The notes beneath the pieces are model-generated. The model was not told where the DNA came from. It saw nothing but the letters and a program-made list of their open reading frames with translations, and ran no database searches. Of a DNA stretch of 64,000 nt, positions 34,777 through 43,933 are shown piece by piece. Source of the stretch: Pseudomonas jessenii (GTDB lineage: Bacteria > Pseudomonadota > Gammaproteobacteria > Pseudomonadales > Pseudomonadaceae); NCBI RefSeq assembly GCF_002236115.1, contig NZ_NIWT01000001.1, forward strand, positions 434,001 through 498,000, written 5' to 3'. Numbering within the stretch: the first letter of the stretch is position 1; every line of letters starts with the position of its first letter. The position numbers and the translations under genes were made by a program.

Positions 34777-34801
34777 GCGAGAACATCAGTCATGGCATTT
34801 A
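34777..34801 (-). promoter_or_regulatory. Weak candidate PvdS promoter upstream of the fpvR-like gene
   Basis: On the minus strand TAAAT, 17 bases, then CGC, about 44 bases before the start at 34733. The -35 matches fully; the -10 has one mismatch to CGT. Confidence 0.35.
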
Positions 34802-34949
34802 ACCATCAATGTGTTGTTTTTTTTCAACGCATCGCCTTTGGAACATCGGTTGTCGAATAAACAGTATCCATAGGGTGCGTGAAAAAAACATCAAGTCAAA
34901 CACCGTTGTGCTGCGCAGACCCGGGGATCTGCGCGTTGTTACGCCGCGG

Positions 34950-37900
34950 TCAGGTTTCAGCGGTCGGAGTGACCGGCACCGGGTCCAGTTGCCGGCCCAA
35001 TTCGCAGATCAAAAAGGCGATCGAGTCGGCATTGTGCAAAATGACATCGGTTCGGAACTTCGATTCCTGCCTGTTTAAAAAAGCTTCCCGTGCCTTATCC
35101 ATGGTCTGGCTGCCCGTCAGCCGTAGAATGGCCTTGCCAATGTGATAAGAATCCGGAATCGAATCCAGGCTGATCCAGGATTGCAGGCCACTGTTCCAGC
35201 GTGCGAACAGTTCCTCTTTCGGCGTTTTCATCGATAAGGCTTCTCGCTGGAAATCCAGCTGAGACTGTTTCTTTGCCGCGCCATAGCCGGTGACCGACGC
35301 TACCAGATCGCTGAACGGCAGCCTGGCCTCAAGGTATGCAATGTCCACGGCCCCGGAAAACAAATGAGCGAATTCGTGTATCAGGGTCGCGGCCTGGCTG
35401 TGGCCGTCGACATCGAAGGGCTGTGTCAAGCTGGATTTGTACCAGTCGAGTTGTTGATTGAAGAATTTTTCCGTGAAATGCACATTGCGCTGTAGATCCT
35501 TGTCCACGACAAACGCGACGAGGTTGTCCTTCGGGTCCCGGCTTGAACCCACGATAAAGCGTTGCGAGTTCATCCAGTCTTCATCGGGATCGACCAGCGC
35601 GTTGCAGACGGGGACGATGGCCTGTTTGATTTTTTCGAGCAGTGATTTGTCGACCTGACCAACATCAAAGAACTGTTTGAGGAAGGTATCGAGCCGTGTG
35701 CCCGGGACGAGTTTCCTGAGTTGCACCAGATTGTGCAGGCTGTTGAACGCATAATAACGAGCCATGTCGATGGCCTGCACGATCATGCGGGCTTTAGCGG
35801 GATGCTTTGCCCGGATTTCGTCCATCCCCCGGGCCTCGATGTTCAGGACCGCCCGCGCAACATAGGCGTTGGCATACTGATTGTGCATTTTCGAGACGAC
35901 TTTGCCGAAGTGAACGGTGTGGAAATCCGGGTCGATGACCAATTGTTTGTCAGGAGTAATCGTTAACACGGGGCCTTCTTCCTTGCCTTTGATCGTTCTC
36001 CAGACCGCTCCGGTCTTGTTCACGCCGTACACCTTTCCGGCAATGGCGGCGTAGGTTTTCTTGCTGCCCGCGTCCAGATAGGTGCCGTCAGTGCTGTTTT
36101 TCGCCAGGTCCTTGAGTTCAACCGTGGTTTCGAACGGTTGCAGCCGGGTGCGCATTGCTGCTGTCGACCGAATCTTTGACCAGGGTTGAGCGATCACGGG
36201 GGTGACAGCCGGTGGAGCAACGGCTTCGCCGGTTTCCTGGGCGCTTTCGCCCCATCCATCAAGTGACAGCCGGCCCAATGACAGGATTTGCGCCGTCCCG
36301 GCAATAAACTCGCGCAACGCGGTCATCCAATGATGGTCCTGCAAGGCTTCGGCCGAATTGAGGGCATCCTTGTAGGCCTTCCAAAGAAATTGCACGTACG
36401 CGAGTTTGCCCGGCAGCAGGCTTGAAATGCGCTCGATGCCGGCGCCGAACAGGTGTTTAACGGCCTCCCAGTCCGACTGACCGCTAGCGTGTGACTGGCT
36501 GGCGAGCATCTTCACCAACAGTTGGGTGTTGTCATGGAACAAATGGGTGAGCAGGTTTCCGCCGATGGGGTTGGACGCAAGGGTGATTTCGCTCGACTGG
36601 CCGATGGTGGACTCCAACAGGTTGCGAAACACCGTTTGCTCACTGTTCGGCAGGCGACGTATCAACATGTCCTGCAATGGCCCCGGTGTGTTGAGTGCCG
36701 AAACAACGCTGGCCTCATTGTCGAACTCAACGAAGGGTGAACCACCCGGGTGGTAAGGGGCATAGAGGATTTGTGGGCCTGCCTTGCCCGTGCCTGGGCC
36801 AATCAGGTACAGGCCCAGCGCCTTGACGGCGGCGGCACCGGTTGTCTTGATCAGTTCCAATGGTCGGGCAATGGCGTGAGCACCTTCTACGGTCGCCCGG
36901 GCGATGGCGTCCGGCATGTCGAATACTTGCCGAAGCAAATCGAAAGCGCTGTCGGAAAGCCGTTGCTGCAGTTTCAGTTCGTGCGCGTGTTGCAGCAGTT
37001 GCCAGGGCAGTTGCTTGACGAAGCGCAACATCCTGTTTTCGACGTCGGTCGCTTGATTCGACAAGCTGTCCGTGACCTGTTTGGCGTAGTTCTGCGCAAT
37101 GTCCAGTGATCGCAACAGTTGGCGGACAGCCGCCTGATCCAGACTCCGGGGCAGCGTTTGAGTGGTTCCCGACCCGACCTTGAACCCTGTGCCTTGCGCA
37201 ATGTTGATGTGGTGCAAGGCGAACTCGGTGAGGCTCCGGGCGGGGCCGACCAGGGCCAGGTCCGGGGTGATTTCGATATTGTCAGGGTCCAGCGCTGTTG
37301 CGGGGAAGCGGCTGGCGAGCAACGATTTCAGCGTTTCATGCACATACGACTTGAGGGGTTTGGTCCCGTGTAAATAGTCTTTGTCCTCAACAACGCTGTG
37401 GCGGTATTGCTCCAGCAGTTCAAGGTGCAGTCGCTGCTCTTGCAGCGGAGCCATTCCCAGCCAGGCGGGCAGGGACTGCTGCTGGCTGATCGCCCGGGCA
37501 ATCGACGTGGCTCTTCCCAGGTTGGTGTTGAGGACCGTTGTGGTCAGGTCTTCAAGGGTTTTTTTCTGCTTCGTGTCGCTCAGGTCGAAAGTACGTACGT
37601 GTTCGCAGCGAGCCAAAAAGTGCTCGATGGACGATTGCGCGACCCGTTCCAACACAGACCCTTCAATCAGCCGCAACGGTCCCAGTGAGTAGCGTTGGTG
37701 AAAGACGCGCTGGGCCGGGGTCAGGTTTTCCAGCAGCGCCAGGCGTTGCTGCGGCTCGAGCAGGCGGCGGTTCAGTTCCAGCCGTGCACGACTGATGGTG
37801 TCAAAGACTTCCAGGCCCTCGGCGGGCGTCCACAGGATCGTCCGGCCGGAATGCGAGGGATCGAGTCCGCCACGCTCGGTCACGAGTAGACAATGGGCCA

Positions 37901-39782
37901 GGGGCAGGACATCCTGCTGGCCGGAGCGCTCCAGCGTCAACGAGTAGGCATCGGGGCGGAAACCCTTGAGTGACAGGCGGTTTTGCCGGTCGGGCTGGTC
38001 CGGGTTGAAGACTGTTTCGACAATGGCCCGATCCGCATCCCGCAGTGTTGCGCCAAGCACCCGCAGGCTGGCCTCGCCACGCAGGCCAACGGCAAGTGCA
38101 TGGGCCAGGCGGGGTTTCATGTTTTCCAGATAGACCCGTTGCAAGGCCAGAGACGCAACCGGTTGTGCTGCAAAGTCCGCGTTGATCAGTGTTTCGATGT
38201 CGCGGAAGGTTTTGACGAAAGCCGCCGCTGTATCGGCCAGCACGGTGGAGGGATGCTGATTGCCGGATAACACGGGGCGTGTGCTCCAGCGTCCGCCGGC
38301 ATCCAGCGTCAGCAGTCGCTCGCTGATCATCGAGCGGATATCCAGCGCCTTGTCGAACAGGGCGTGGATGTCCACGTTGCCGTCACTGTGACGGAACACC
38401 TGCAGGGCATATTCCATGTTCTGCCGTTGCTTGCTGATGATCCCGTCGAAGAGCTTGGGGAAGATCGCGCCGCCAATCACTTCCCCGGTCACATTCGGCC
38501 GGTCAAAACCAATGAAACGCTGGCGTTCATCCAGGCTCAGCAGACCATAGAGTTCATCCTCATGACCGGCCGCACTGAACTTGCTCAGCACCGTATCGCA
38601 CAAGTCCTGATAGTTCTCGAGCACCTGCAGGCCTGCGGTGGGCGTGTAGAGAAACGCATTGCCGGCGCTGACCATCAGTGAGCCGGCCAACTCTACATAG
38701 TTGGCCTGGTACTCCCACAGACGCACGGTTTCGACCGTCATAGCTTTGTTCGTCCGGCTGGCCGTCGAGATCAACGCGTGCAAGTCCTGGCTTTGCTCAG
38801 GGGTGATGATCCCGGCTTCGCGCTTGAGCAGCAGTTGTACCCTCGCCTGGTCGGCGATGGCCTGGCCGAAGAACTGGCGACGCGATGCACCTTCGGTACT
38901 CGCCGCAGCCCAGAAACCTTCGAGCTGCCCGATCAGCAGGCCGATCAGTTGGCGCGAGATTGTCGTGACAGCTGTTTCCCAGAGTGGCTGGTCGGCTTTT
39001 GCCGGGGACTTTCCCGGATGGGAAAATTCATGGGACTGCCCGGATGGCCAACGCTGATGGCGATAGTGCAGGAGTACCGCGTCACTCAGGGAAAGGGTGT
39101 TGACCCAGCGTCGCGCCGGATGGCTTTCGCCCGCATTTTCTGGCGTTGTAGCCAGGTAGAAGTTCACTTGGGTCCGGCTCTGATCTAGACCGGGAAACGA
39201 CGCCGCCAGACGTTGACTCAGCAATGTGTCGAGCAGAGAGGTCAGGGACGGCAGCGCTTTCAATTCGTCGAGCAGGGCCTGGTCGTTAAGTTGCTGCTGG
39301 GTGGAGAGGGTGTTGCGCTGGTCTTCGAACACGTCCCCGTCGATGGTTTGAAAGTCCAGTTCGATGTCGGTGGCGCCCACCACGGCCTTGCGTTGAGACA
39401 GCGCCATGAAGGCCAGCAGGTCGTCGTCTTCACCGGCCGCTTTGAGTTGCGTCACCAGCTGTTCGGTCAGGGCCGTACGGTCGGCGAACTTTTTTATTCC
39501 CGCGTACGGGGTGTAGAGAATCACGCCATTGTCATCGGGCGTCGCAGTCAGCAAAAAACTGCCGGCCAGCGCCACGGGTTCCAGTCCAGGGATTTTCAGC
39601 AGGATTTTCTTCGCCAGCATGGGCGGCGTCTGCTCGTCGCGCAGTGCCTGGGTGGCCAGTTCGATATGGCTGAACCATTCGAAGTCCCTTCGCGTCAGTC
39701 CGTGGGTTTGGCCAAGTTCTCTCCAGAGACCGCGCGACATCAGCGCCTCGGGGAAAAACAGCGGAGTTACTGGTGTAGACAT
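34950..39782 (-). CDS. Giant dermonecrotic-toxin-type protein with C-terminal zinc metallopeptidase-like domain
   Basis: A 1610-residue protein starting MSTPVTPLFFPEALMSRGLW (ATG 39782; the frame extends 85 residues further without support). It has no signal peptide. Most of it resembles the large Pseudomonas proteins annotated with a dermonecrotic toxin domain (DUF6543 group). I see four internal copies of a module centred on ILYTPYAGIKKF (88-99), FLYTPTAGLQVL (377-388), ILWTPAEGLEVF (649-660) and ILYAPYHPGGSPFVEF (1005-1020), each followed by a helical Leu-rich stretch. Near the C-terminus ATLIHEFAHLFSGAVDIAYL gives an HExxH zinc motif (His1469-His1473) with Asp1480 seven residues on, and HNADSIAFL follows at 1583-1591, the pattern of M35-type aspzincin/Lys-specific endopeptidases. 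A secreted or injected effector is likely; the target is unknown. Confidence 0.75.
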   Translation of the reverse strand: MSTPVTPLFFPEALMSRGLWRELGQTHGLTRRDFEWFSHIELATQALRDEQTPPMLAKKILLKIPGLEPVALAGSFLLTATPDDNGVILYTPYAGIKKFADRTALTEQLVTQLKAAGEDDDLLAFMALSQRKAVVGATDIELDFQTIDGDVFEDQRNTLSTQQQLNDQALLDELKALPSLTSLLDTLLSQRLAASFPGLDQSRTQVNFYLATTPENAGESHPARRWVNTLSLSDAVLLHYRHQRWPSGQSHEFSHPGKSPAKADQPLWETAVTTISRQLIGLLIGQLEGFWAAASTEGASRRQFFGQAIADQARVQLLLKREAGIITPEQSQDLHALISTASRTNKAMTVETVRLWEYQANYVELAGSLMVSAGNAFLYTPTAGLQVLENYQDLCDTVLSKFSAAGHEDELYGLLSLDERQRFIGFDRPNVTGEVIGGAIFPKLFDGIISKQRQNMEYALQVFRHSDGNVDIHALFDKALDIRSMISERLLTLDAGGRWSTRPVLSGNQHPSTVLADTAAAFVKTFRDIETLINADFAAQPVASLALQRVYLENMKPRLAHALAVGLRGEASLRVLGATLRDADRAIVETVFNPDQPDRQNRLSLKGFRPDAYSLTLERSGQQDVLPLAHCLLVTERGGLDPSHSGRTILWTPAEGLEVFDTISRARLELNRRLLEPQQRLALLENLTPAQRVFHQRYSLGPLRLIEGSVLERVAQSSIEHFLARCEHVRTFDLSDTKQKKTLEDLTTTVLNTNLGRATSIARAISQQQSLPAWLGMAPLQEQRLHLELLEQYRHSVVEDKDYLHGTKPLKSYVHETLKSLLASRFPATALDPDNIEITPDLALVGPARSLTEFALHHINIAQGTGFKVGSGTTQTLPRSLDQAAVRQLLRSLDIAQNYAKQVTDSLSNQATDVENRMLRFVKQLPWQLLQHAHELKLQQRLSDSAFDLLRQVFDMPDAIARATVEGAHAIARPLELIKTTGAAAVKALGLYLIGPGTGKAGPQILYAPYHPGGSPFVEFDNEASVVSALNTPGPLQDMLIRRLPNSEQTVFRNLLESTIGQSSEITLASNPIGGNLLTHLFHDNTQLLVKMLASQSHASGQSDWEAVKHLFGAGIERISSLLPGKLAYVQFLWKAYKDALNSAEALQDHHWMTALREFIAGTAQILSLGRLSLDGWGESAQETGEAVAPPAVTPVIAQPWSKIRSTAAMRTRLQPFETTVELKDLAKNSTDGTYLDAGSKKTYAAIAGKVYGVNKTGAVWRTIKGKEEGPVLTITPDKQLVIDPDFHTVHFGKVVSKMHNQYANAYVARAVLNIEARGMDEIRAKHPAKARMIVQAIDMARYYAFNSLHNLVQLRKLVPGTRLDTFLKQFFDVGQVDKSLLEKIKQAIVPVCNALVDPDEDWMNSQRFIVGSSRDPKDNLVAFVVDKDLQRNVHFTEKFFNQQLDWYKSSLTQPFDVDGHSQAATLIHEFAHLFSGAVDIAYLEARLPFSDLVASVTGYGAAKKQSQLDFQREALSMKTPKEELFARWNSGLQSWISLDSIPDSYHIGKAILRLTGSQTMDKAREAFLNRQESKFRTDVILHNADSIAFLICELGRQLDPVPVTPTAET

Positions 39783-40016
39783 CGTCGAGTCTCGTTCTAG
39801 GTGCCACTCAATGGCGCCTGTGGATTGAGCATCGAGACTAAAAGCCGGTGCGTTGACGCGGGTGGTAAATAGATAACGCACGGGTCGCGGGCGTTTGTGA
39901 CAGGGATATACCTCATCGACCCTGAGCGAAAGGTTGACAGGTCGCACGCCGCGCGTTGTTAATCGGCGGGTCTTTGTACGCTGTTGTTCCCTCCAATAAT
40001 CAGTCTGGAGCTTCAG

Positions 40017-41057
40017 ATGTCTGCGCCACACGATCACGCCTCTACCGCGGTCCCGTCACACCTGTCACTCGAAGCGCTGAGCGCTTTGCTGGAGAAGATT
40101 TTTCTGCGTCACGGCACGTCGGCCGAGGTTGCCCGGGTGCTGGCGCAAAACTGCGCCGGTGCCGAGCGCGACGGCGCGCACAGTCACGGGGTATTCCGCA
40201 TTCCTGGTTATGTTTCGACGCTGCAAAGCGGCTGGGTCAATGGCCAGGCCGTTCCGCTGGTCGAAGATGTGGCTTCAGGGTTTGTGCGGGTCGACGCCAA
40301 TAACGGTTTTGCGCAGCCGGCCCTGGCGGCGGCACGCGAGTTACTGGTACAGAAGGCCCGAAGTGCCGGCATCGCGGTGCTGGCGATCCGTAACTCGCAC
40401 CATTTCGCGGCTTTGTGGCCGGATGTCGAACCCTTCGCTGAAGAGGGTCTTGTGGCATTGAGCGTGGTCAACAGCATGACCTGCGTGGTGCCCCACGGGG
40501 CCGACCGGCCACTGTTCGGCACCAACCCGATTGCCTTCGCTGCACCGCGGGCCGAGGGCGGGCCGATTGTCTTCGACCTGGCCACCAGCGCCATTGCCCA
40601 TGGCGATGTGCAAATTGCCGCCCGCGAGGGTGAACGCTTGCCGGAAGGGATGGGCGTGGACAGCCTCGGCCAGCCGACCACGGACCCGAAGGCGATTCTC
40701 GAGGGCGGCGCGTTGCTGCCTTTCGGCGGGCACAAGGGCTCGGCGTTGTCGATGATGGTCGAGTTGCTCGCGGCGGCACTGACCGGTGGCAATTTTTCCT
40801 TCGAGTTCGACTGGAAGAACCACCCTGGCGCCAAGACCCCCTGGACTGGTCAATTGCTTATCGTGATCGATCCGGACAAGGCGGCGGGGCAAAGCTTTGC
40901 CGAGCGCAGTCAGGAACTGGTGCGGCAAATGGACGGTGTCGGCCTGAAGCGTTTGCCGGGTGACCGGCGTCATCATCAGCGCGCCAGGTCGCTGGCCAAC
41001 GGCATTGAGCTGGATGCCCGGACGCTGGCGAACTTGCGGGAGCTGGCGGGTCTCTAA
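40017..41057 (+). CDS. dpkA: Delta1-piperideine-2-carboxylate / pyrroline-2-carboxylate reductase DpkA
   Basis: A 346-residue NADPH-dependent reductase of the malate/L-lactate dehydrogenase (LDH2) family. The sequence closely resembles remembered Pseudomonas DpkA: ERDGAHSHGVFRIPGYVSTL with the catalytic histidine, RNSHHFAALWPDVEPFAEEG, VVPHGADRPLFGTNPIAFAA and LLPFGGHKGSALSMMVELLA. It converts piperideine-2-carboxylate to L-pipecolate in D-lysine breakdown and reduces the proline analogue. The ATG at 40017 has GGAG eight bases upstream and gives the MSAPHDHAS opening expected. It is divergent from the giant toxin gene across 234 bases. A REP-like hairpin follows its stop. Confidence 0.87.
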   Translation: MSAPHDHASTAVPSHLSLEALSALLEKIFLRHGTSAEVARVLAQNCAGAERDGAHSHGVFRIPGYVSTLQSGWVNGQAVPLVEDVASGFVRVDANNGFAQPALAAARELLVQKARSAGIAVLAIRNSHHFAALWPDVEPFAEEGLVALSVVNSMTCVVPHGADRPLFGTNPIAFAAPRAEGGPIVFDLATSAIAHGDVQIAAREGERLPEGMGVDSLGQPTTDPKAILEGGALLPFGGHKGSALSMMVELLAAALTGGNFSFEFDWKNHPGAKTPWTGQLLIVIDPDKAAGQSFAERSQELVRQMDGVGLKRLPGDRRHHQRARSLANGIELDARTLANLRELAGL

Positions 41058-41075
41058 AGGAAAAGTTTTGCGCAA

Positions 41076-41107
41076 CCCCTGTGGGAGCAAGCTCGCTCCC
41101 ACAGGGG
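41076..41107. terminator. REP-derived terminator-like hairpin
   Basis: CCCCTGTGGGAGC and GCTCCCACAGGGG form a perfect 13-base stem with a 6-base loop: a REP element collapsed into one hairpin. It lies 19 bases after dpkA and before the 3' end of the convergent DUF883 gene, so it could end both transcripts. Confidence 0.65.
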
Positions 41108-41133
41108 GGATTCATGGCTGACAGATCGCGTGC

Positions 41134-41451
41134 TTAGCGACGTCCCAGCAACAACCCCACCACCAGTCCGAACCCGGCGGAAATCGCCACGGTTTGCCAT
41201 GGATGCCCGCCGATATAGGTTTCAGTGGCCTCGACCGCGGGCAGGGTGCGGTCGCGTACGCTGCTCACCGAATCCCCTGCCTGTCGGAGTTTCAGGGCGA
41301 TTTGTCCACGAAGGGTCTCTGCTTCTTCCCCGACCAGCGAGGCGCTGCTTTTCAGCAGCTTTTCCGATTCTTCGATCAGCGTTTGAAGTTCGCTGAAGGC
41401 TTGATCCTTGATTTGATCTTCGGCGGCTTGCACGGCGGTTTTGCGGGCCAT
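41134..41451 (-). CDS. DUF883 (ElaB/YqjD-type) protein
   Basis: A 105-residue protein starting MARKTAVQAAEDQIKDQAFS. A long amphipathic helical region (LQTLIEESEKLLKSSASLVG, EAETLRGQIALKLRQAGDSV) is followed by the motif YIGGHPWQTVAISAGFGLVV and a C-terminal hydrophobic anchor ending LLLGRR, typical of DUF883. E. coli relatives ElaB and YqjD are tail-anchored inner-membrane proteins that bind ribosomes in stationary phase; the same role here is inference. AAGGAG precedes the ATG at 41451. It is convergent with dpkA. Confidence 0.82.
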   Translation of the reverse strand: MARKTAVQAAEDQIKDQAFSELQTLIEESEKLLKSSASLVGEEAETLRGQIALKLRQAGDSVSSVRDRTLPAVEATETYIGGHPWQTVAISAGFGLVVGLLLGRR

Positions 41452-41615
41452 TGAAGTACTCCTTGCAGGTACGTGGACAGTGAACAATGGAGTCTGCCGT
41501 CGTCGGAAAAGTTGCAGCTATTTTGCCCGGGGAGGCCATCTTGCTGAAAAACCGGCGCAGGACCTTTCGTCCTACAGTGTAAGATGTCGCCTATTTTACG
41601 CAGCAGGAAATTCCC

Positions 41616-41870
41616 ATGAGCTTCAATCTGGCCGACAAACCCCTCGCCGAGCGCGCAGCGCTTGAAGACGAGAAATCCCGTCTGTTCGAACTCTGGCAAA
41701 ACAACCTGGGCAAGGCCAAGGGTGAGGCTGCGCGGTTGTTCGGCGAACGGGCCAAGCGCAAAGGCAAATGGGCCGAATGGGTGCGCGCCGAACTGGACGG
41801 CATGTCGCCGCCGGAGTACGCCAACATGGTGCGCAGTGAAGTCAATCGCCTGATGGCGGCCAACAAGTAA
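41616..41870 (+). CDS. Conserved small hypothetical protein
   Basis: An 84-residue, charged and helical protein starting MSFNLADKPLAERAALEDEK. It is rich in Lys, Glu and Ala (LGKAKGEAARLFGERAKRKG) and ends YANMVRSEVNRLMAANK. There is no signal peptide or membrane helix. I recall similar proteins from other Pseudomonas genomes but know no function for them. It is divergent from the DUF883 gene and convergent with the LysR gene, nine bases from its end. Confidence 0.65.
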   Translation: MSFNLADKPLAERAALEDEKSRLFELWQNNLGKAKGEAARLFGERAKRKGKWAEWVRAELDGMSPPEYANMVRSEVNRLMAANK

Positions 41871-41879
41871 CAACGGCTG

Positions 41880-42788
41880 TCAGGCGAAACTCGCGACGAT
41901 TGCCTCGCGCACTTTCAAGAGCACCGGGTCGAGCTGGGTGCTGGTCCGCCAGCCCAGCTCGATCGGGTAGCGCGGCAACGCCAGGGGGCAGGGCAGCAGC
42001 GCCAGCCCGCTGAGCGTTGCGATGCTTTGGGCGGCATGGGCCGGAATGGTCGCCACCGCCCGACTGCCTTTTAGCAAGTGCGGCAACGCGGCAAAATGCG
42101 TGGTCGAGGCGCACACCCGCCGACTGAGCCCCAGCGCTGCCAAGCCCTCATCGGTAATCCCTATAAAACCGCCGGACGACACCAGAATGTGTTCGCGGGC
42201 CACAAACTCCTCGAGACCGATGCTCTGCTGGCCCTCGACCAGGCTCGACGGGTCCACCAGGCACAGATAGCCACCTTCCCCCAGCACCTGACGGCTGAGC
42301 AACCGCTCGGCAAACCCACCCGCGGCAATCGCCAGGTCAATACTGCGCTCCATCAACGCCTGGGCGACGATCTGGCTGTGGGTCTGGCGGAAAATCAGCC
42401 GCAGTTTCGGCGCGCAACGGGCGATCTCTTCGATCAGCCGCCGGCCGTAGGCAATCTCGAAATCATCCGACATGCCGACCGTGACCGAGCGACCTTCGTA
42501 CTGTTGCGCAGTCGGATCGACCATCGCCAGGCTCTGCCGGCATTTGTTCAGGGCATCGCTGACCACTGGTTTGAGCTGATTGGCCTTGAGCGAGGGGGCC
42601 AGGCCGCGTCCGGTGCGCACGAACAGCTGATCGCCATACAGCTCGCGCAAGCGACGCAAGGCCGCGCTGACGGCCGATTGCGTCACGCCCAGGCGCAGCG
42701 CGGCACGGCTGGCGCTGGACTCTTCGTGCAGCGCTTCGAAGACTTTGAGCAGGTTGAGGTCGACGTCGGTGATATTCATTTGGTTCAT
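41880..42788 (-). CDS. LysR-family regulator (divergent from nitrilase)
   Basis: A 302-residue LysR-type regulator. The helix-turn-helix covers LNLLKVFEALHEESSASRAA and LRLGVTQSAVSAALRRLREL; the effector domain follows from VTVGMSDDFEIAYGRRLIEE. The protein lies head to head with the nitrilase gene across 84 bases, the usual layout for a LysR regulator and its target, so it probably controls the nitrilase. The start could be either of two Met codons (residues 1 or 4). The inducer is unknown. Confidence 0.85.
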   Translation of the reverse strand: MNQMNITDVDLNLLKVFEALHEESSASRAALRLGVTQSAVSAALRRLRELYGDQLFVRTGRGLAPSLKANQLKPVVSDALNKCRQSLAMVDPTAQQYEGRSVTVGMSDDFEIAYGRRLIEEIARCAPKLRLIFRQTHSQIVAQALMERSIDLAIAAGGFAERLLSRQVLGEGGYLCLVDPSSLVEGQQSIGLEEFVAREHILVSSGGFIGITDEGLAALGLSRRVCASTTHFAALPHLLKGSRAVATIPAHAAQSIATLSGLALLPCPLALPRYPIELGWRTSTQLDPVLLKVREAIVASFA

Positions 42789-42872
42789 ATCATTCAGCAG
42801 TGAATCGGTCTTTATTGATGATTGCCTGACGCCGGAGAATGAGCAACACCTGATGCGAATGGAGTTTCCAAG

Positions 42873-43796
42873 ATGGCCAAATCAATTGTCGCGGCCCTGC
42901 AGATCGGCGCCTTGCCCGGCGGCAAGGCTGAAACCCTGGAACAGATCCTGTCCTATGAAAACGCAATCATCGAATCCGGCGCCGGGTTGGTGGTGATGCC
43001 GGAAGCGCTGCTGGGCGGTTATCCCAAAGGCGAAGGCTTTGGTACGCAATTGGGCTATCGCCTGCCGCAAGGGCGCGAAGCCTTTGCCCGCTATTTTGCC
43101 AATGCCATCGATGTACCCGGCGCGGAAACCGAGGCGCTGGCGGCGCTCTCCGCTCGCACCGCAGCCAATCTGGTGATCGGCGTGATCGAGCGCGCCGGCA
43201 GCACCTTGTACTGCACCGCGCTGTACTTCGATCCGCAGGCCGGGCTGGTGGGCAAACATCGCAAACTGATGCCCACCGGCACCGAGCGGCTGATCTGGGG
43301 CAAGGGCGATGGCTCGACCTTGCCGGTGATCGACAGCCAGGTCGGGCGTGTCGGTGCGCTGGTGTGCTGGGAAAACATGATGCCGCTGCTGCGCACGGCG
43401 ATGTACGCCAAAGGCGTGGAGGTATGGTGCGCGCCGACCGTGGACGAACGGGAGATGTGGCAAGTCAGCATGCGCCACATTGCCCATGAGGGGCGCTGTT
43501 TCGTGGTCAGCGCCTGCCAGGTCCAGGCATCGCCCCAGGCCCTGGGCCTGGACATCGCCAACTGGCCGGCGGATCGACCGCTGATTGCCGGTGGCAGTGT
43601 GATCGTAGGTCCCATGGGCGACATCCTCGCCGGACCGTTGCGCGACAGTGCCGGGTTGCTCACCGCGCAAATCGACACCGACGACTTGGTGCGCGCCCGC
43701 TACGACTATGACGTGGTCGGCCACTACGCGCGGCCGGATGTGTTCGAACTGATCGTGGACGAACGCGCCAGGCCCGGGGTGCGCTTCACCTCCTGA
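42873..43796 (+). CDS. Nitrilase
   Basis: A 307-residue carbon-nitrogen hydrolase. The catalytic triad is visible: Glu in [14 protein letters not shown], Lys in [13 protein letters not shown], and Cys in [12 protein letters not shown]. The CWENM context and the following [20 protein letters not shown] are those of true nitrilases (nitrile to carboxylic acid plus ammonia) and not amidases. The C-terminus is shorter than in filamentous aromatic nitrilases of 330-370 residues. It is divergent from its LysR-type regulator. Substrate range cannot be stated. Confidence 0.85.
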   Translation: MAKSIVAALQIGALPGGKAETLEQILSYENAIIESGAGLVVMPEALLGGYPKGEGFGTQLGYRLPQGREAFARYFANAIDVPGAETEALAALSARTAANLVIGVIERAGSTLYCTALYFDPQAGLVGKHRKLMPTGTERLIWGKGDGSTLPVIDSQVGRVGALVCWENMMPLLRTAMYAKGVEVWCAPTVDEREMWQVSMRHIAHEGRCFVVSACQVQASPQALGLDIANWPADRPLIAGGSVIVGPMGDILAGPLRDSAGLLTAQIDTDDLVRARYDYDVVGHYARPDVFELIVDERARPGVRFTS

Positions 43797-43806
43797 TGCC
43801 CAGCGG

Positions 43807-43820
43807 GCTTTGGCCAAAGC
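43807..43820. promoter_or_regulatory. Perfect palindrome upstream of the acyl-CoA operon
   Basis: GCTTTGGCCAAAGC, a 14-base perfect palindrome, 11 bases after the nitrilase stop and 113 bases before the acyl-CoA synthetase start. It could be an operator of the downstream operon or a short hairpin ending the nitrilase transcript. Confidence 0.4.
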
Positions 43821-43933
43821 AGTCAGACAACTTGATAGCTTTGACCATTGCCCGGTAACCCGCGCAGAGCGAGTATTTCCCTGTTGATTACGGTTCCCCC
43901 CAACCTAATAAAAAACACAGTGGGATTCTGGCA

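Noticed and set aside
34913..34934. GCGCAGA/TCTGCGC hairpin as terminator of the giant gene
   Set aside because: No T run follows on the minus strand within a useful distance, so only a weak hairpin can be claimed.
39018..39032. HExxH motif (HEFSH, residues 251-255) early in the giant toxin-like protein
   Set aside because: It sits in a Ser/Pro/Lys-rich loop-like stretch with no further ligand candidates; the C-terminal HEFAH has the better context.
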